A stretch of DNA of 40,549 bases from Flavobacteriales bacterium (GTDB lineage: Bacteria; Bacteroidota; Bacteroidia; Flavobacteriales_F; PHOS-HE28). Below the pieces are notes generated by a model. That model saw only the letters and a program-made list of their open reading frames with translations, made no database searches and had not been told where the DNA came from. The position numbers and the translations under genes are program-made. The stretch covers positions 1 through 40,549 of the forward strand of contig JAGQVV010000160.1 in the NCBI GenBank assembly GCA_020437805.1, written 5' to 3'. Positions 32,943 through 40,549 of the stretch are shown here, piece after piece. Within the stretch, counting starts at the first letter, position 1. Each line of letters starts with the position of its first letter.

Positions 32943-33365
32943 ATGATGAAGCGCTTTTCCACCACGCTACCCGGGCTCGTTCTGACCTACGCCTTGATGG
33001 GTAGTGTAGTGTTCACAGGTGTGTCCTTGAGCCGAAAGCTGGTGGGGCGATGGCGTGTAGTGAAGGTTTACGATGCGGACCTGAGGAGCTCGTTCCCTCC
33101 AATGACCATCGAGTTGAACAAAGATGGTCAGGTGGTGGGTCGGTCCAGCTGCGGAACGTTCACCGGTCGATGGTCCACCGGGCGGGATCATGTCAGGTTC
33201 CGGGGTTTGGTGCCCTCGGGGTGCAGGTGCGGTGATCTGCGGACGGTGGAGGAACAATTGATCCGGGCGATGGGAGCGTCCGAGGAACACCGCTTGGAGA
33301 GGACCGGGTTGGTGCTGATCGATCACGGTCGCCCAGTGGCGCGTTTGGTGCCATTGAGGACCTAG
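32943..33365 (+). CDS. META-domain protein (HslJ-like)
   Basis: The 140-residue protein has an N-terminal hydrophobic signal or anchor (GLVLTYALMGSVVFTGVSL) without a lipobox, then a single META domain: LVGRWRVVKVYDADL, FPPMTIELNKDGQVVGRSSCGTFTGRW, FRGLVPSGCRCG and a final VLIDHGRPVARLVPL strand. In E. coli the domain is found in HslJ, an envelope-stress-linked protein; function is otherwise unknown. Three Cys (SSCG, GCRC) could form a disulfide. The frame is open from 32817, but the hydrophobic start defines ATG 32943 (or 32946). It is convergent with dnaJ, only 42 bases apart, with no visible terminator. Confidence 0.82.
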   Translation: MMKRFSTTLPGLVLTYALMGSVVFTGVSLSRKLVGRWRVVKVYDADLRSSFPPMTIELNKDGQVVGRSSCGTFTGRWSTGRDHVRFRGLVPSGCRCGDLRTVEEQLIRAMGASEEHRLERTGLVLIDHGRPVARLVPLRT

Positions 33366-33407
33366 CCGCCTCCGGCATCCAAGTACCGCTTTGCTGCTTA
33401 GCGACCG

Positions 33408-34535
33408 TCAAGTCCCGAACATCTCCTTCACCCGCTCGAAGAAACCTTTGTCCTTGGAAGTGGGCCGGGGCTGGAAGCCTTCGCTGTTCCGCATCTTTTC
33501 CAGCAGGTTCTTTTCCTCCTTGCTAAGGTTGGTCGGGGTCCAAACGGCGATATGAACGAAGATGTCACCATGACCATGTCTGTTCACGCTGGGCAGCCCT
33601 TTACCCTTGAGCCGGAGGACATGGTTGCTTTGGGTACCCGGTTCCACTGTGACCTTTGCCTTGCCGCTCACCAACGGCACTTCGATCTTTGCTCCCAAGG
33701 CCGCATCCACCATGTTGATGAAGGCCTCATGGTGCAGGTTCTGTCCATCCCGTCTCAATTCCGGGTGGGCCTCTTCCTCGATCACCACGAGCAGGTCGCC
33801 GGGAATTCCGCCAGCGGGGGCTTCATTGCCCATACCACTGATGTTCAACTGCATTCCTTCCTCAACACCGGCCGGGATCTTGATCGGAACCACGACCTCC
33901 TCGCGCACCAAGCCATGCTCATCACTACCTGGGCCTCGTTTGGTCACGGTCTGTCCAATGCCTCCGCAGGCTGGGCAGGTGGTCACCGTCTGCATTTGGC
34001 CGAGGAAGGTGCTTTGAACGCGACGCACCTGACCGTTGCCTCCGCATGTGCCGCACTTACCGTATTCACTCCCTTTGGAGCGGACGAGCTTGGTTACTTT
34101 GATCTTCTTTTCGGCCCCGTTGGCGACATCCTCCAAAGTCATTTTCAAACGGACCCGGAGGTTGCTTCCCTTCACGGTACGGCCGCCGCCGCGTTGCCCG
34201 AACCCACCGCCGAACGCACCACCCCCGAAGTGCCCGCCGAATATGTCGCCGAACTGGGAGAAAATGTCGTCCATGTTCATCCCACCGCCTTGGAACCCAC
34301 CACCGAAGCCTCCCGGTGCGTTGTGTCCGAAGCGATCGTACTTCGCCTTCTTTTCGGGGTCGCTCAGGATCTCATAGGCGCTGGCTGCTTCCTTGAAGCG
34401 TTCCTCCGCCGCTTTGTCGCCAGGGTTCTTGTCAGGGTGGTACTTGATGGCCAGTTTCCGGTAAGCCTTCTTCACCTCTTCGGCGCTGGCGTTCCGGGTG
34501 ATCCCCAGGACTTCGTATGGGTCTTTCTTGCTCAT
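33408..34535 (-). CDS. dnaJ: chaperone DnaJ with only one of the two zinc centres
   Basis: DnaJ delivers unfolded proteins to DnaK and stimulates its ATPase. The J domain is complete with HPD at 33-35, followed by a Gly/Phe-rich linker (about 75-118). The usual zinc region has four CxxCxGxG repeats; here only two are seen, CGTCGGNG (161-168) and CPACGGIG (187-194), which form zinc centre II. The first repeat is replaced by [10 protein letters not shown] and the fourth by [13 protein letters not shown], so zinc centre I is missing. The C-terminal substrate domains and dimerisation tail are intact (375 residues). It is 34 bases downstream of grpE, so the two form an operon; dnaK is not adjacent. 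Confidence 0.95.
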   Translation of the reverse strand: MSKKDPYEVLGITRNASAEEVKKAYRKLAIKYHPDKNPGDKAAEERFKEAASAYEILSDPEKKAKYDRFGHNAPGGFGGGFQGGGMNMDDIFSQFGDIFGGHFGGGAFGGGFGQRGGGRTVKGSNLRVRLKMTLEDVANGAEKKIKVTKLVRSKGSEYGKCGTCGGNGQVRRVQSTFLGQMQTVTTCPACGGIGQTVTKRGPGSDEHGLVREEVVVPIKIPAGVEEGMQLNISGMGNEAPAGGIPGDLLVVIEEEAHPELRRDGQNLHHEAFINMVDAALGAKIEVPLVSGKAKVTVEPGTQSNHVLRLKGKGLPSVNRHGHGDIFVHIAVWTPTNLSKEEKNLLEKMRNSEGFQPRPTSKDKGFFERVKEMFGT

Positions 34536-34569
34536 GGTTGCGTTGGACCCGAGGGTCCAGCATTTCGGC

Positions 34570-35199
34570 TTACTCGCCTACGACGACCTTTGCGAAGCGG
34601 ATCACTTTGTCGTTCATGGTATATCCATTCTCCACCACCTCCAGCACCTTGCCTTTCAACGCGGGCTCCGGGGCAGGGGCCTTGGTGATGGCCTCGTGCA
34701 CCTCGGGGTCGAACACCTCGCCTTTGGCCTTCATCACCCGCATTCCTTGTGCAGCCATGAGGTTGATGAATTTTTGATGGATCAGTTCCATCCCTTTACG
34801 TATCGCCTCAGGGTCCTCCACGTTGGCGTTGTTGGCAATGGCGCGTTCCATGTCGTCCATCACCGGGAGAATGTTCTTCAAGGTCTCTGCGCCGGCCAGT
34901 TGCAAGAGTTCAAGCTTTTCCTTCGCTGTGCGCTTTCGGAAGTTGTCGAACTCGGCGAACAGGCGGAGGTGCTTCTCGTGAAGGGCTTGATGCTCGGTGC
35001 GCAGAATATCCAATTCCGCGGCTTCTCGCGTGGACCCCTGGTCCATGGCCCCTGTCGGGCTGTCAGCGTTGTCAGTTCCAACTGACGGGTCCACGGTCTG
35101 TTCCAACGGCTCGGTTCGTGCTTGTTCGTTCTTCATGGTCTCTTTCTCCATGGTCGTCTTTTCCTTTTCAGTGCGGCGGAACGGGTTCTTCAGCACCAT
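34570..35199 (-). CDS. grpE: nucleotide exchange factor GrpE
   Basis: GrpE releases ADP from DnaK, completing its cycle with DnaJ. The 209-residue protein has an unstructured, charged N-terminal region (about 1-70, rich in Glu, Thr and Gln) leading to a long coiled helix ([29 protein letters not shown]), the four-helix dimer region [13 protein letters not shown] and the C-terminal beta domain [13 protein letters not shown] to [17 protein letters not shown]. All core positions look intact. The start at ATG 35199 gives [15 protein letters not shown] 35151 ([10 protein letters not shown]) is an alternative, and homologues vary in this region. No promoter box is obvious within 100 bases; a possible upstream terminator lies near 35302. 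Confidence 0.95.
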   Translation of the reverse strand: MVLKNPFRRTEKEKTTMEKETMKNEQARTEPLEQTVDPSVGTDNADSPTGAMDQGSTREAAELDILRTEHQALHEKHLRLFAEFDNFRKRTAKEKLELLQLAGAETLKNILPVMDDMERAIANNANVEDPEAIRKGMELIHQKFINLMAAQGMRVMKAKGEVFDPEVHEAITKAPAPEPALKGKVLEVVENGYTMNDKVIRFAKVVVGE

Positions 35200-35293
35200 T
35201 GGTGGCTATCCGGCTACATGTTCCGGCGATCCCGCTCCGGCAGATCGGATGCCATGCGGGTTTGGCGGACAGGATGGCAGAAGAATGGGGATG

Positions 35294-35322
35294 AACGGAA
35301 GAACCCCCTGCCATGCAGAGGG
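35294..35322 (-). terminator. possible terminator of the thioredoxin gene
   Basis: On the minus strand ACCCTCTGC and GCAGGGGGT pair over 9 bases (one G-U) with a 3-base loop, followed by TTCTTCC. It lies about 28 bases after the thioredoxin stop. Confidence 0.45.
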
Positions 35323-35350
35323 TCCTCCCAAGGCTCGGTCCGGGTTTGAC

Positions 35351-35908
35351 CTATAAGCTCTTCACATGCTTGTCGAGTTCCTGGTGCAAGGCCATGCCGC
35401 GCAGGTTCTTGGCGATGATGATACCCTCCGGGTCAACGAGGAAGCTCATCGGGATGGAGTTCACACCATAGAGCTTTGCACCCTTGGAATTCCAGAATCC
35501 CAGATCGCTCACATGGTATTTCCACTTCAGGTCGTCCTGAGCGATGGCCTGCTTCCAAGCTTCACGGCTGCGATCCAAGCTCACGCTGTACACTTCGAAT
35601 CCTTTGGCATCGGTGAATTTGGCTTGGGTGTATTTGTCGTACGCGGCGACCACATTGGGGTTCTCCATTCGGCAGGGGCGACACCAACTGGCCCAGAAAT
35701 CGATGAGCACGTACTTGCCTTTGAGCTCGGAAAGCTTCAAGACCTTGGTGCTGTCCGCGTTCATGAAGGCCAGTTCCGGGGCCTTGTTCCCGATGGATGT
35801 CCCGACCTGGACATCCCCATCCGGAGCGGTTTTGTGCGATCTGTTGGTGAATCCATATATGGCCAGCACGGCTACGACGGCGGTAATGGCGATGCGTGTC
35901 TTCGACAT
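35351..35908 (-). CDS. TlpA-like thioredoxin-fold thiol-disulfide oxidoreductase
   Basis: The 185-residue protein has an N-terminal hydrophobic anchor or signal (MSKTRIAITAVVAVLAIYGF) and a thioredoxin fold with the active-site pair Cys76 and Cys79 in FWASWCRPCRMENP, as in TlpA/ResA-type periplasmic reductases. Later marks are GFEVYSVSLDRSREAWKQAI and the cis-Pro strand YGVNSIPMSFLVDPEG. It likely keeps exported or cytochrome-maturation thiols reduced. The open frame extends to 36007, but an exact TAnnTTTG box at 35931-35938 places the transcript start after it. ATG 35908 is 23 bases from the box, matching the 22-base spacing of other genes here; ATG 35926 (MEFRKIMSK) is possible. Confidence 0.9.
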   Translation of the reverse strand: MSKTRIAITAVVAVLAIYGFTNRSHKTAPDGDVQVGTSIGNKAPELAFMNADSTKVLKLSELKGKYVLIDFWASWCRPCRMENPNVVAAYDKYTQAKFTDAKGFEVYSVSLDRSREAWKQAIAQDDLKWKYHVSDLGFWNSKGAKLYGVNSIPMSFLVDPEGIIIAKNLRGMALHQELDKHVKSL

Positions 35909-35930
35909 GATCTTGCGGAATTCCATAGTG

Positions 35931-35938
35931 CAAAAGTA
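35931..35938 (-). promoter_or_regulatory. -7 promoter box of the thioredoxin gene
   Basis: The minus strand reads TACTTTTG, an exact TAnnTTTG match and identical to the ClC box, 5 bases before ATG 35926 and 23 before ATG 35908. Confidence 0.6.
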
Positions 35939-36015
35939 AAACGTTCGTTCAGCGGGTGACGGCGAACATCGTGCCGGGATGGGATGGCTACTTCGAGCGG
36001 CGTCCAACGCAAGGG

Positions 36016-37320
36016 TCAGATTCGTTCGATCCTTGCGCCAAGCGACTTCAAGCGGGAGTCGATCCGCTGATATCCGCGATCGATCTGTTCGATGTTGTCA
36101 ATGGTACTGGTGCCTTCGGCATTGAGGGCGGCAATGAGCAAGGAGACACCGGCCCGGATGTCCGGGCTCGTCATACGGATGGCGCGCAGAGGCGTTTGGA
36201 AGTCGTTCCCGATCACCAGTGCGCGATGTGGATCGCATAGCGTGATCTGTGCACCCATTTCGATCAGCTTGTCGACGAAGAACAGGCGGCTCTCGAACAT
36301 CTTTTGGTGCACGAGAACACTGCCTTTGGCTTGCGTGGCGGTCACCAGTACGATACTGAGCAGGTCCGGTGTGAAGCCCGGCCAAGGTGCATCGCTGACG
36401 GTCATGTTGCTGCCATCGATGAATTTCTGAATGGTGTAGTGCTCCTGCGCTGGGATATGGATGTCGTCCCCTCGGCGTTCCAAGGCGATCCCAAGCTTCT
36501 GGAATACATCCGGGATCACCCCGAGGTGATCATATCCCGTGTTCTTGATCGTGATCTCACTACGTGTCATCGCGGCCATGCCGATGAAGGAGCCGATCTC
36601 GATCATGTCGGGCAGCATGCAGTGTTCGGTGCCCCCGAGCTCTTTCACTCCGTCGATGTGCAACAAGTTGCTTCCGATCCCGCTGATCTTCGCTCCCATT
36701 CGGACCAGCATATTGCACAATTGCTGCAGGTACGGCTCGCAAGCGGCATTGAAGATGGTGGTGCGTCCTTCAGCCAAGGTGGCGGCCATGACGATGTTGG
36801 CCGTGCCCGTTACACTTGCCTCGTCCAAAAGCATGTACGCCCCCTTGAGCTGTTTCGCCTCGGCTTTGAAGAACCCTTCCGCAGCATCGTATATGAAAGT
36901 GGCACCCAGTTTCTCGAAACCGATGAAGTGGGTGTCCAAGCGTCGACGTCCGATCTTGTCCCCTCCGGGTGTGGGTATATAGCCGCGACCGAAGCGGGCC
37001 AATGAAGGGCCCACCAACATGACACTGCCGCGCAATCCACCACCCAGGGTCTTGAACTCGGGTCGAAGGAAGAATTCGATATCGACATCCTTTGCCGTGA
37101 ACCGCCAGCTGCCATCACCAAGATCGTCCACATGGACGCCCATGCGCTTCAACAGGTCGATGAGTTTGTTGACATCGATGATGTCCGGCACATTATGGAT
37201 GGTTACCGGCTGCTCCGTGAGCAACACGGCGCACAGGATCTGCAATGCCTCGTTCTTGGCCCCTTGCGGGGTCACTTCGCCTTTCAACCTATGCCCTCCT
37301 TCGATCCTGAAGCTTCCCAT
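36016..37320 (-). CDS. murA: UDP-N-acetylglucosamine 1-carboxyvinyltransferase MurA (Asp at the fosfomycin-target position)
   Basis: MurA transfers enolpyruvate from PEP to UDP-GlcNAc, the first committed step of peptidoglycan synthesis. The 434-residue protein has the inside-out alpha/beta barrel repeats: the active-site Lys22 in PQGAKNEAL, the PEP loop GRGYIPTPGGDKIGRRRLDTH, GTANIVMAATLAEGRT, and the final GADAIL-like segment replaced by SPDIRAGVSLLIAALNAEG. In E. coli the catalytic loop has Cys115; here the equivalent is Asp121, the variant known to make MurA insensitive to fosfomycin in mycobacteria and Chlamydia. A TTG start (37332) is in frame, but ATG 37320 (MGSFRIEGGH) is the usual start. 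Confidence 0.95.
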   Translation of the reverse strand: MGSFRIEGGHRLKGEVTPQGAKNEALQILCAVLLTEQPVTIHNVPDIIDVNKLIDLLKRMGVHVDDLGDGSWRFTAKDVDIEFFLRPEFKTLGGGLRGSVMLVGPSLARFGRGYIPTPGGDKIGRRRLDTHFIGFEKLGATFIYDAAEGFFKAEAKQLKGAYMLLDEASVTGTANIVMAATLAEGRTTIFNAACEPYLQQLCNMLVRMGAKISGIGSNLLHIDGVKELGGTEHCMLPDMIEIGSFIGMAAMTRSEITIKNTGYDHLGVIPDVFQKLGIALERRGDDIHIPAQEHYTIQKFIDGSNMTVSDAPWPGFTPDLLSIVLVTATQAKGSVLVHQKMFESRLFFVDKLIEMGAQITLCDPHRALVIGNDFQTPLRAIRMTSPDIRAGVSLLIAALNAEGTSTIDNIEQIDRGYQRIDSRLKSLGARIERI

Positions 37321-37492
37321 GATGCGAAGCAACGAAGCCCGAACGGGAGATCTGACGAGGGTTCCGGAAGGGTTTCAACAAGTGATTGTCATATGCCGAG
37401 GACGGTGGCGCACGAGGCGGGCGGAAGGAGGCACATGAAATGGCCATTCCCAAGCTACCGTTGGGTCGGCCAACGTCCTGGATCGCGCGGGC

Positions 37493-38158
37493 TCAGTACC
37501 GCTTCTTCCGGTTCCGGTTCCGCTTCTTTCCGCCGCCGCTGTTGTGGCGTTTGCGCGTATCCACCTCATTCTTCGGTCCTGATTGAATGATACGCAGGAG
37601 TTCGGCGGTGGCAGCGAGCTGGGTATCCGCTGGCAGCTTGAGTTTCCCTTTGCTCATTTCGCCCATGTCCTTCAAGATCAATGGGTCGGGAACGGTGTCC
37701 CTGTTCCACACCAGGAATTGGCGTTTCATATGGTTGGCGATCACCTGGGTGTAGGCATCGCGTGTGTCACCCTCCTCCATGGCCGCACATTGGTCGATCA
37801 TGCGCTGGACCATTTTTCCGTAATGCCCATACTTGATCTTCGACTGTGGGTAGTTTACCCGTGCCGGTTTGCTCTCCAGCCCTTCGGCGGTGGGCTTCGG
37901 GTATGGCCCGTCCACATCGAGCTGGAACGCGCTCATGATGTAGAGGTGGTCCCACAACGTGCGTTCGAAATTGTCGCTATTGCGCAGCTGTGGGTTGAGC
38001 CGTCCGATCACTTGGATGATGGCTTTGGCGGTACGTGTCCGTTGATCGCGGTCCTCCATCTCCATGCAATGGTCAACCATACGTTGCACATGCCTGCCAT
38101 ACTCGGGAATGGCGAGTTGCGGGCGCTGGGTGTTGTAATCGAAAGGGGCAGGTGTCAT
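37493..38158 (-). CDS. DUF4290 protein with basic C-terminal tail
   Basis: The 221-residue product matches DUF4290, a conserved and uncharacterised Bacteroidota family. It begins MTPAPFDYNTQRPQLAIPEYGRHVQRMVDHC and has two helix-rich repeats with similar motifs (YGRHVQRMVDHCMEMEDRDQR and YGHYGKMVQRMIDQCAAMEEGDTR), indicating internal duplication. A basic tail (KKRNRNRKKRY) follows a Gly-rich linker and could bind nucleic acid. The frame is open to 38479, but ATG 38158 fits the family start. A -7 box at 38227-38234 precedes it by 69 bases. It sits upstream of murA on the same strand (about 170 bases apart); from memory, DUF4290-murA pairs recur in the phylum. Function is unknown. Confidence 0.9.
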   Translation of the reverse strand: MTPAPFDYNTQRPQLAIPEYGRHVQRMVDHCMEMEDRDQRTRTAKAIIQVIGRLNPQLRNSDNFERTLWDHLYIMSAFQLDVDGPYPKPTAEGLESKPARVNYPQSKIKYGHYGKMVQRMIDQCAAMEEGDTRDAYTQVIANHMKRQFLVWNRDTVPDPLILKDMGEMSKGKLKLPADTQLAATAELLRIIQSGPKNEVDTRKRHNSGGGKKRNRNRKKRY

Positions 38159-38226
38159 GTGTCCAACGGGTTGATGCCGAGGGTCGTCGGCCGGCGAGTG
38201 GTCCGCCGTTCCACTGAAATGGTGGT

Positions 38227-38234
38227 CAAATCTA
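38227..38234 (-). promoter_or_regulatory. -7 promoter box of the DUF4290 gene
   Basis: The minus strand reads TAGATTTG, an exact TAnnTTTG match, 69 bases before the ATG at 38158. Confidence 0.5.
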
Positions 38235-38259
38235 ATGAACTGGCCGCTGGTAAGGGCGT

Positions 38260-38826
38260 TCAGCCCCCATCGCGGTACAGCGCGACCCACTTGGGGTCCT
38301 GCATGTCGCGCAGCAATCGGAAAGCATCCTTGCCGTAATAAGGGCCGTGCCAATGCTCGTACGCGGGGTTCCGGTAGGCTTGCAGGATGATCTGTTGGCG
38401 CACGGAAGGTGTGAATTCCTCTGCAGCCCATCCTGGGTCGTTGTCGCCCACAACATCGCGCTTGTAGCGTAGCTTCCACAGATCACGGATGGTGGAGCAG
38501 TCCAAACCATCGTGAAGACCTTGGTCATCCGCCCAGGGCCCGCAATGGGCAATCCCGAACTCGTAGAAGAGGTCCAAGCCTTCGAGGTTTGCCCGGCTCT
38601 CCTGCAAACCGGAAACTTGGAGAATGTATGGCTCGGGTCGCATCGGCACACTGCCCATGACCAGATCCTCGTGCACCGTGTAAATGAAGAGCGCGTACAA
38701 TTCGCCTTGGGCCGTGGGGTTCAGGCTGAAACCGAATTCCTGACGCGCCAAGATCGGTGGTTGGGCGCTTTGGCCCGTTCCGAACAGGATCAAGGTCGGA
38801 ACAATGAGCAGAACATAGCGGTTCAT
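38260..38826 (-). CDS. small exported protein of unknown function
   Basis: The 188-residue product starts with a signal peptide (MNRYVLLIVPTLILFGTGQSAQ, cleavage near QSA). The mature part is rich in aromatic residues (FGFSLNPTAQGELYALFIYTVHE, YYGKDAFRLLRDMQ) and has a CGPWADDQGLHDGLDCST segment where two Cys may pair. I recognise no domain. The longer frame to 38907 adds 27 residues that do not look like protein, so ATG 38826 is chosen. The gene lies between the helicase and DUF4290 genes on the same strand, about 100 bases from each, with no promoter box that I can see. Confidence 0.75.
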   Translation of the reverse strand: MNRYVLLIVPTLILFGTGQSAQPPILARQEFGFSLNPTAQGELYALFIYTVHEDLVMGSVPMRPEPYILQVSGLQESRANLEGLDLFYEFGIAHCGPWADDQGLHDGLDCSTIRDLWKLRYKRDVVGDNDPGWAAEEFTPSVRQQIILQAYRNPAYEHWHGPYYGKDAFRLLRDMQDPKWVALYRDGG

Positions 38827-38944
38827 GAAGAGAACGGTTCCGGAGCTTATATGGCCGTGACCATATACGTTGAACGCATTTTGTACGCTCCGGGTTCCCG
38901 AGGCCAATTCGCAAGGCCATGATGCACAAGCTATTGTGCGGATA

Positions 38945-40549
38945 TCATCCCTCGATCACCCGCAGCTTCGCGAAGCGCAATAGCAGCTGTTTCTGCCCCG
39001 CTTTCGGGAAGAATACCGTGGCCTTCAGGTCCGGGGCATTGCCCTCGACCTTGAGCACCTTGCCCTTGCCGAAACGTTCGTGTTCCACGGTCATTCCTTC
39101 CGCCAAGTCGGGACCGGCATCACCCAGTTGACTGGTGGCTTCCAAGGGTTTGCCCGTAGCTGAAACGCGCTTCAGGTTCTTGCGTTGCCCGGGCAAAGGT
39201 TCTTCTGTCGCGCTGCGACGGACCCGACCTGTCGAGGGGCCCTGCTTGCCGACCGAAGGGGCGGTACGCTCCCGACCGTACACGGGTTTGGACCCCATGC
39301 CATCGCCCGACCCTCCTTGGGCAGGACGAGCTTGTCGCGTCCATTGCGGAGCGGTTGGTCGCTGGTATACCGGGCGGTCTCCGCCACGTTCGTTACGAGC
39401 AGGCAGGTCGAGGTACTTCGGGTCGATCTCGTCGAGGAATCGACTGGGTTCGTTCGCCGAGAGGTTCCCCCACTTGTACCGGCTCATGGCATAGCTCAAG
39501 GTGGCCCGCTTCTCTGCGCGGGTCAAGGCCACATAGAAGAGGCGGCGTTCCTCCTCCAGGTCGGCCCGGCTTTGAACAGCCATCAGGTTCGGGAAGAGGT
39601 CCTCTTCCAAACCAACGATATGGATATACGGGAATTCAAGGCCCTTGGAACTGTGTATGGTCATCAAGCTCACCCGATCGTCATCGTTCGGGTCGTTGTT
39701 GTCGGCATCCGTTAGAAGTGCCACGTCGATCAGGAAGTCGCTCAAGGTGCGCGGTAGATCGCTTTCCTCGGCATTGCGGTCGCTGAACTCCTTCATGCCG
39801 TTCAGCAGTTCCTGGATGTTCTCGTATCGACTGACGCCCTCGGGGGTCTTGTCCACGAAGAGGTCCTTCAGGATCCCACTTTTCTGGGCGATGTGTTCGC
39901 CGAGCGCGTGGGCGCTGTGTGTTTCGAGCATGGTCCGGAAGCTCTGGATCATCAGCACGAAATCCGCGATAGCCTTCCGGGTGCCACTGTGGAAGCCAAG
40001 GTCGCCGAGGTGCTCTTGGACCACTTCCCAAATGGAGATGCCGTATTCGCTTGCGGCCACCACAAGCTTGTCCATGGTGGTCTGGCCGATCCCGCGTGTT
40101 GGGTAGTTGATCACCCGCTTCAGCGCCTCCTCGTCCTTGGGGTTGCAGACCAAGCGGTAATAGCTGATCAGATCCTTGATCTCCTTGCGCTGATAGAAGC
40201 TCAACCCACCATAGATACGATAAGGGATGTTCAGTTTCCGCAGCGCTTCTTCCATGCTTCGGCTTTGTGCATTGGTGCGGTACAGGATGGCGAAGCCCTT
40301 GTTGGGCACCTGCTTCTGCATCTTGGTCTCGAAGATGGAATGCGCTACGAACTGACCTTCCTCGTTGTCGCTCAACGAGCGGTGCACAATGATCTTCTCG
40401 CCTTCAGTGTTCTCCGTCCAGATCGTTTTTGGGATCTGTTCCTTGTTCTTGTCGATCAAGGAATTCGCCGCACCCACGATGGTCTTCGTGCTGCGGTAGT
40501 TCTGTTCCAGCTTGAAGATCTTCTGATCCGGGTAGTCGTTCCGGAAATT
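38945..40549 (-). CDS. uvrD: UvrD/PcrA-type DNA helicase, C-terminal part (N-terminus outside the window)
   Basis: The 534 codons seen are the second half of a superfamily 1A 3'-5' helicase used in repair and replication fork clearance. Helicase motif IV (IFKLEQNYRST) is at the window edge, followed by motif V, VSLMTIHSSKGLEFPYIHIVGLEEDLFPN, and motif VI, ERRLFYVALTRAEKRATLSYA. The C-terminal DLAEGMTVEHERFGKGKVLKVEG is the Tudor-like RNA polymerase-binding fold of PcrA/UvrD. An extended low-complexity Arg/Gly/Pro/Gln linker (about the last 160-60 residues) joins the two. The Walker A motif lies beyond 40549 and is not seen. The internal GTG at 40477 is not the start. Confidence 0.96.
   Translation of the reverse strand, partial: NFRNDYPDQKIFKLEQNYRSTKTIVGAANSLIDKNKEQIPKTIWTENTEGEKIIVHRSLSDNEEGQFVAHSIFETKMQKQVPNKGFAILYRTNAQSRSMEEALRKLNIPYRIYGGLSFYQRKEIKDLISYYRLVCNPKDEEALKRVINYPTRGIGQTTMDKLVVAASEYGISIWEVVQEHLGDLGFHSGTRKAIADFVLMIQSFRTMLETHSAHALGEHIAQKSGILKDLFVDKTPEGVSRYENIQELLNGMKEFSDRNAEESDLPRTLSDFLIDVALLTDADNNDPNDDDRVSLMTIHSSKGLEFPYIHIVGLEEDLFPNLMAVQSRADLEEERRLFYVALTRAEKRATLSYAMSRYKWGNLSANEPSRFLDEIDPKYLDLPARNERGGDRPVYQRPTAPQWTRQARPAQGGSGDGMGSKPVYGRERTAPSVGKQGPSTGRVRRSATEEPLPGQRKNLKRVSATGKPLEATSQLGDAGPDLAEGMTVEHERFGKGKVLKVEGNAPDLKATVFFPKAGQKQLLLRFAKLRVIEG

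Noticed and set aside
33552-34688. 378-codon plus-strand frame antisense to dnaJ and the end of grpE
   Set aside because: It is a reading-frame shadow of the Gly-rich dnaJ; no family similarity.
37383-37492. Possible small gene between murA and DUF4290
   Set aside because: Frames here are short, mixed and overlap the DUF4290 tail; no similarity.

Overview
This is a contiguous chromosomal segment of a Bacteroidota bacterium, most likely a high-GC member of the Flavobacteriales. The evidence is: a T9SS type A C-terminal sorting domain on a secreted kelch protein; a PorG-like (DUF6089) outer-membrane protein; families typical of the phylum (DUF4290, a TPR lipoprotein with an OmpA-like ASPEG motif, a UVR-tailed bifunctional nuclease, LytS-type kinases); the Bacteroidota -7 promoter box TAnnTTTG (often TAnnTTCG here) in front of many genes; and few recognisable Shine-Dalgarno sequences. 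Coding is dense, on both strands. I see no phage, transposase, integron or CRISPR array.

Layout. 1-9059 (minus): start of a membrane sensor kinase, folA-thyA, a ClC antiporter, a large secreted protein of unknown function, a CNT nucleoside transporter, a bifunctional nuclease and etfA-etfB. 9216-12646 (plus): pyruvate dehydrogenase E1-beta and a membrane pyrophosphatase with a His-rich tail. 12916-16021 (minus): deoxynucleoside kinase, a secreted beta-propeller-like protein and a GH3-type amido synthetase. 16085-18177 (plus): a DUF2797 protein translationally coupled to a T9SS kelch protein. 18239-20032 (minus): sppA. 20143-23057 (plus): folK, a second deoxynucleoside kinase and the TPR/OmpA lipoprotein. 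23563-25214 (minus): a PorG-like protein and a TrmH-family methyltransferase. 25353-29205 (plus): mutS, tRNA-Gly, tRNA-Leu and a glutamyl-Q-tRNA synthetase. 29195-32775 (minus): a catalytically degenerate Fic protein with a C-terminal winged helix, a small membrane lipoprotein and adenine deaminase. 32943-33365 (plus): a META-domain protein. 33408-40549 (minus): dnaJ, grpE, a TlpA-like thioredoxin, murA, a DUF4290 protein, a secreted protein and the C-terminal part of a UvrD/PcrA helicase.

Functionally the window is mostly core metabolism with a nucleotide and folate theme: thyA, folA, folK, two deoxynucleoside kinases, a nucleoside importer and adenine deaminase together cover salvage and dTMP/folate synthesis. 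DNA repair (mutS, uvrD), protein folding (dnaJ, grpE, sppA, thioredoxin), cell wall (murA) and energy (etfAB, pdhB, hppA) genes are interspersed.

The features most worth a second look are local: a Fic domain that has lost its catalytic His and carries a DNA-binding-like tail and an inverted repeat at its own start codon; a DnaJ that keeps only one of its two zinc centres; a MurA with Asp at the fosfomycin-target Cys position; a perfect inverted repeat holding two opposed -7-like boxes between GH3 and DUF2797; a 36-base intergenic palindrome; and a repeated fixed spacing between -7 box and start codon. I did not find a clear multi-gene novel defence or biosynthetic system.
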